This document shows, piece after piece, positions 19,089 to 19,502 of a stretch of 19,502 nt of DNA; within the stretch, counting starts at the first letter, position 1, and every line of letters begins with the position of its first letter. The stretch spans positions 1 through 19,502 of the forward strand of contig CAZCFA010000054.1 of NCBI GenBank assembly GCA_964497825.1. The letters run 5' to 3'. Made by a program: the position numbers and the translations under genes. Below the pieces are notes generated by a model. It did not search any database. It saw only the letters and a list, made by a program, of their open reading frames with translations, and was not told the DNA's origin. The stretch is from RHKX01 sp964497825. GTDB taxonomy: Bacteria; Actinomycetota; Thermoleophilia; Solirubrobacterales; 70-9.

Positions 19089-19502
19089 TCAACCGACGCC
19101 GACGCCGCCCGTCTCGGCGACGGGGTTCGCCGCCTGGCGGCCGAGCTCGGCCTCGATCCGACCGATCCGGGCGACCCCGATGCCGCCGCTCGGGCCGCCG
19201 CCGCCGGCACCGGCCTGCAGGCCGCCGGAGTGGTGGCCGCCGGAGTGGTGGCCGCTGCCACCCCTGCCGCCGCCGGGCTTGCCGCCGCCGTTGCCCCGGC
19301 CGTTGCCGCCCTTGCCGCTGCCGCCGCCGGGCTTGTCGCCGCCGTTCCCCTTGCCGTCGCCGGACTTGCCGCTGCCGCCGGCCTTGCCGCGCCCCGCTCC
19401 CGGGCAGCGCATCGTGTAGACGCTCCTCGGCGAGCGGCCCGGCCGCGTCTCCGAGTGGTTCCAGCTCAGGTGCAGGTGGTTGCCGCGGCCGTGCCCGGCG
19501 TC
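19089..19502 (-). CDS. Protein with HxH motif and long Gly-rich C-terminal tail (partial)
   Basis: The frame is open to the right edge, so the start is outside; 137 residues are visible. The first part, GHGRGNHLHLSWNHSETRPG, has an HLHLSW motif of the kind found at the metal site end of some murein peptidases (M15, M23 or M74 types), followed by RSVYTMRCPG, which looks like the end of a folded domain. From there about 75 residues are almost only G, K, S, N, P and R (GKGNGG, GGGSGKGG, GGKPGGG), then HHSGG twice. The last 30 residues are ordinary again (ARIGRIEAELGRQAANP). The tail is probably disordered and basic, so it may bind cell-wall polymers; an exported cell-wall enzyme is my guess. The catalytic part cannot be checked from this window. 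Confidence 0.6.
   Translation of the reverse strand, partial: DAGHGRGNHLHLSWNHSETRPGRSPRSVYTMRCPGAGRGKAGGSGKSGDGKGNGGDKPGGGSGKGGNGRGNGGGKPGGGRGGSGHHSGGHHSGGLQAGAGGGGPSGGIGVARIGRIEAELGRQAANPVAETGGVGVG
19221..19250. repeat. Perfect 15-bp tandem repeat in the Gly-rich tail
   Basis: GCCGCCGGAGTGGTG is repeated exactly twice (19221-19235, 19236-19250), with a partial third copy after it. It encodes the duplicated HHSGG on the minus strand, which points to growth of the tail by slippage. Confidence 0.75.

Noticed and set aside
18584..19261. Minus-strand frame containing GRVAQWESARLTRERSLVRN
   Set aside because: This string is the well-known spurious translation of a tRNA gene, here tRNA-Val at 18863-18934.

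Overview
The window is strongly GC-rich, with G or C at nearly every third codon position. It uses GTG as well as ATG starts, and many genes lack a Shine-Dalgarno site but carry a -10-like hexamer just before the start codon. Together with an F420-type (Ddn-family) protein, a TreT-type trehalose synthase, DUF1275 and a CsaA-like protein, this suggests a high-GC actinobacterium. Something like Thermoleophilia/Solirubrobacterales is my guess, from overall gene flavour rather than a marker gene.

Left part (1-4633): the 3' end of a respiratory nitrate reductase operon (narH end, narJ, narI) with overlapping stops and starts and a 39-bp duplication at the narH/narJ junction. It is followed by a badly damaged 14-TM-type MFS drug-exporter gene, an intact yceI behind a strong palindromic operator, and an enoyl-CoA hydratase/isomerase gene with two indels. 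Frame-breaking lesions are confined to this part, so either real decay or poor sequence quality is possible.

Middle (4669-12923): a secreted formylglycine sulfatase divergent from an ABC1/UbiB-like kinase; a 43-residue membrane peptide; a CsaA-like tRNA-binding protein; an HSD10-like short-chain dehydrogenase; a small conserved hypothetical on the opposite strand; a secreted beta-propeller protein divergent from a TetR regulator, with a good promoter and palindromes between them; and a six-TM membrane protein of unknown function.

Right part (12999-19502): a GFA-family zinc protein; a two-gene minus-strand unit (Ddn-type F420 enzyme, then a secreted clan-A-like glycoside hydrolase); a small hypothetical; type I DAHP synthase; a DUF1275 membrane protein; a TreT-like trehalose glycosyltransferase; tRNA-Val(CAC); and the 3' part of a protein with an HxH motif and a long Gly-rich tail.

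Apart from the nar operon, the genes are mostly monocistronic and of mixed function (anaerobic respiration, lipid metabolism, envelope or secreted enzymes, shikimate pathway, osmoprotection). I see no CRISPR array, transposase, integrase, phage gene or toxin-antitoxin pair, and no intergenic stretch exceeds about 200 bases. I did not find a clear new multi-gene system. The best leads are the TetR/beta-propeller pair, the apparent micro-inversion inside the MFS pseudogene, the yceI operator and the recurring leaderless-promoter signature.
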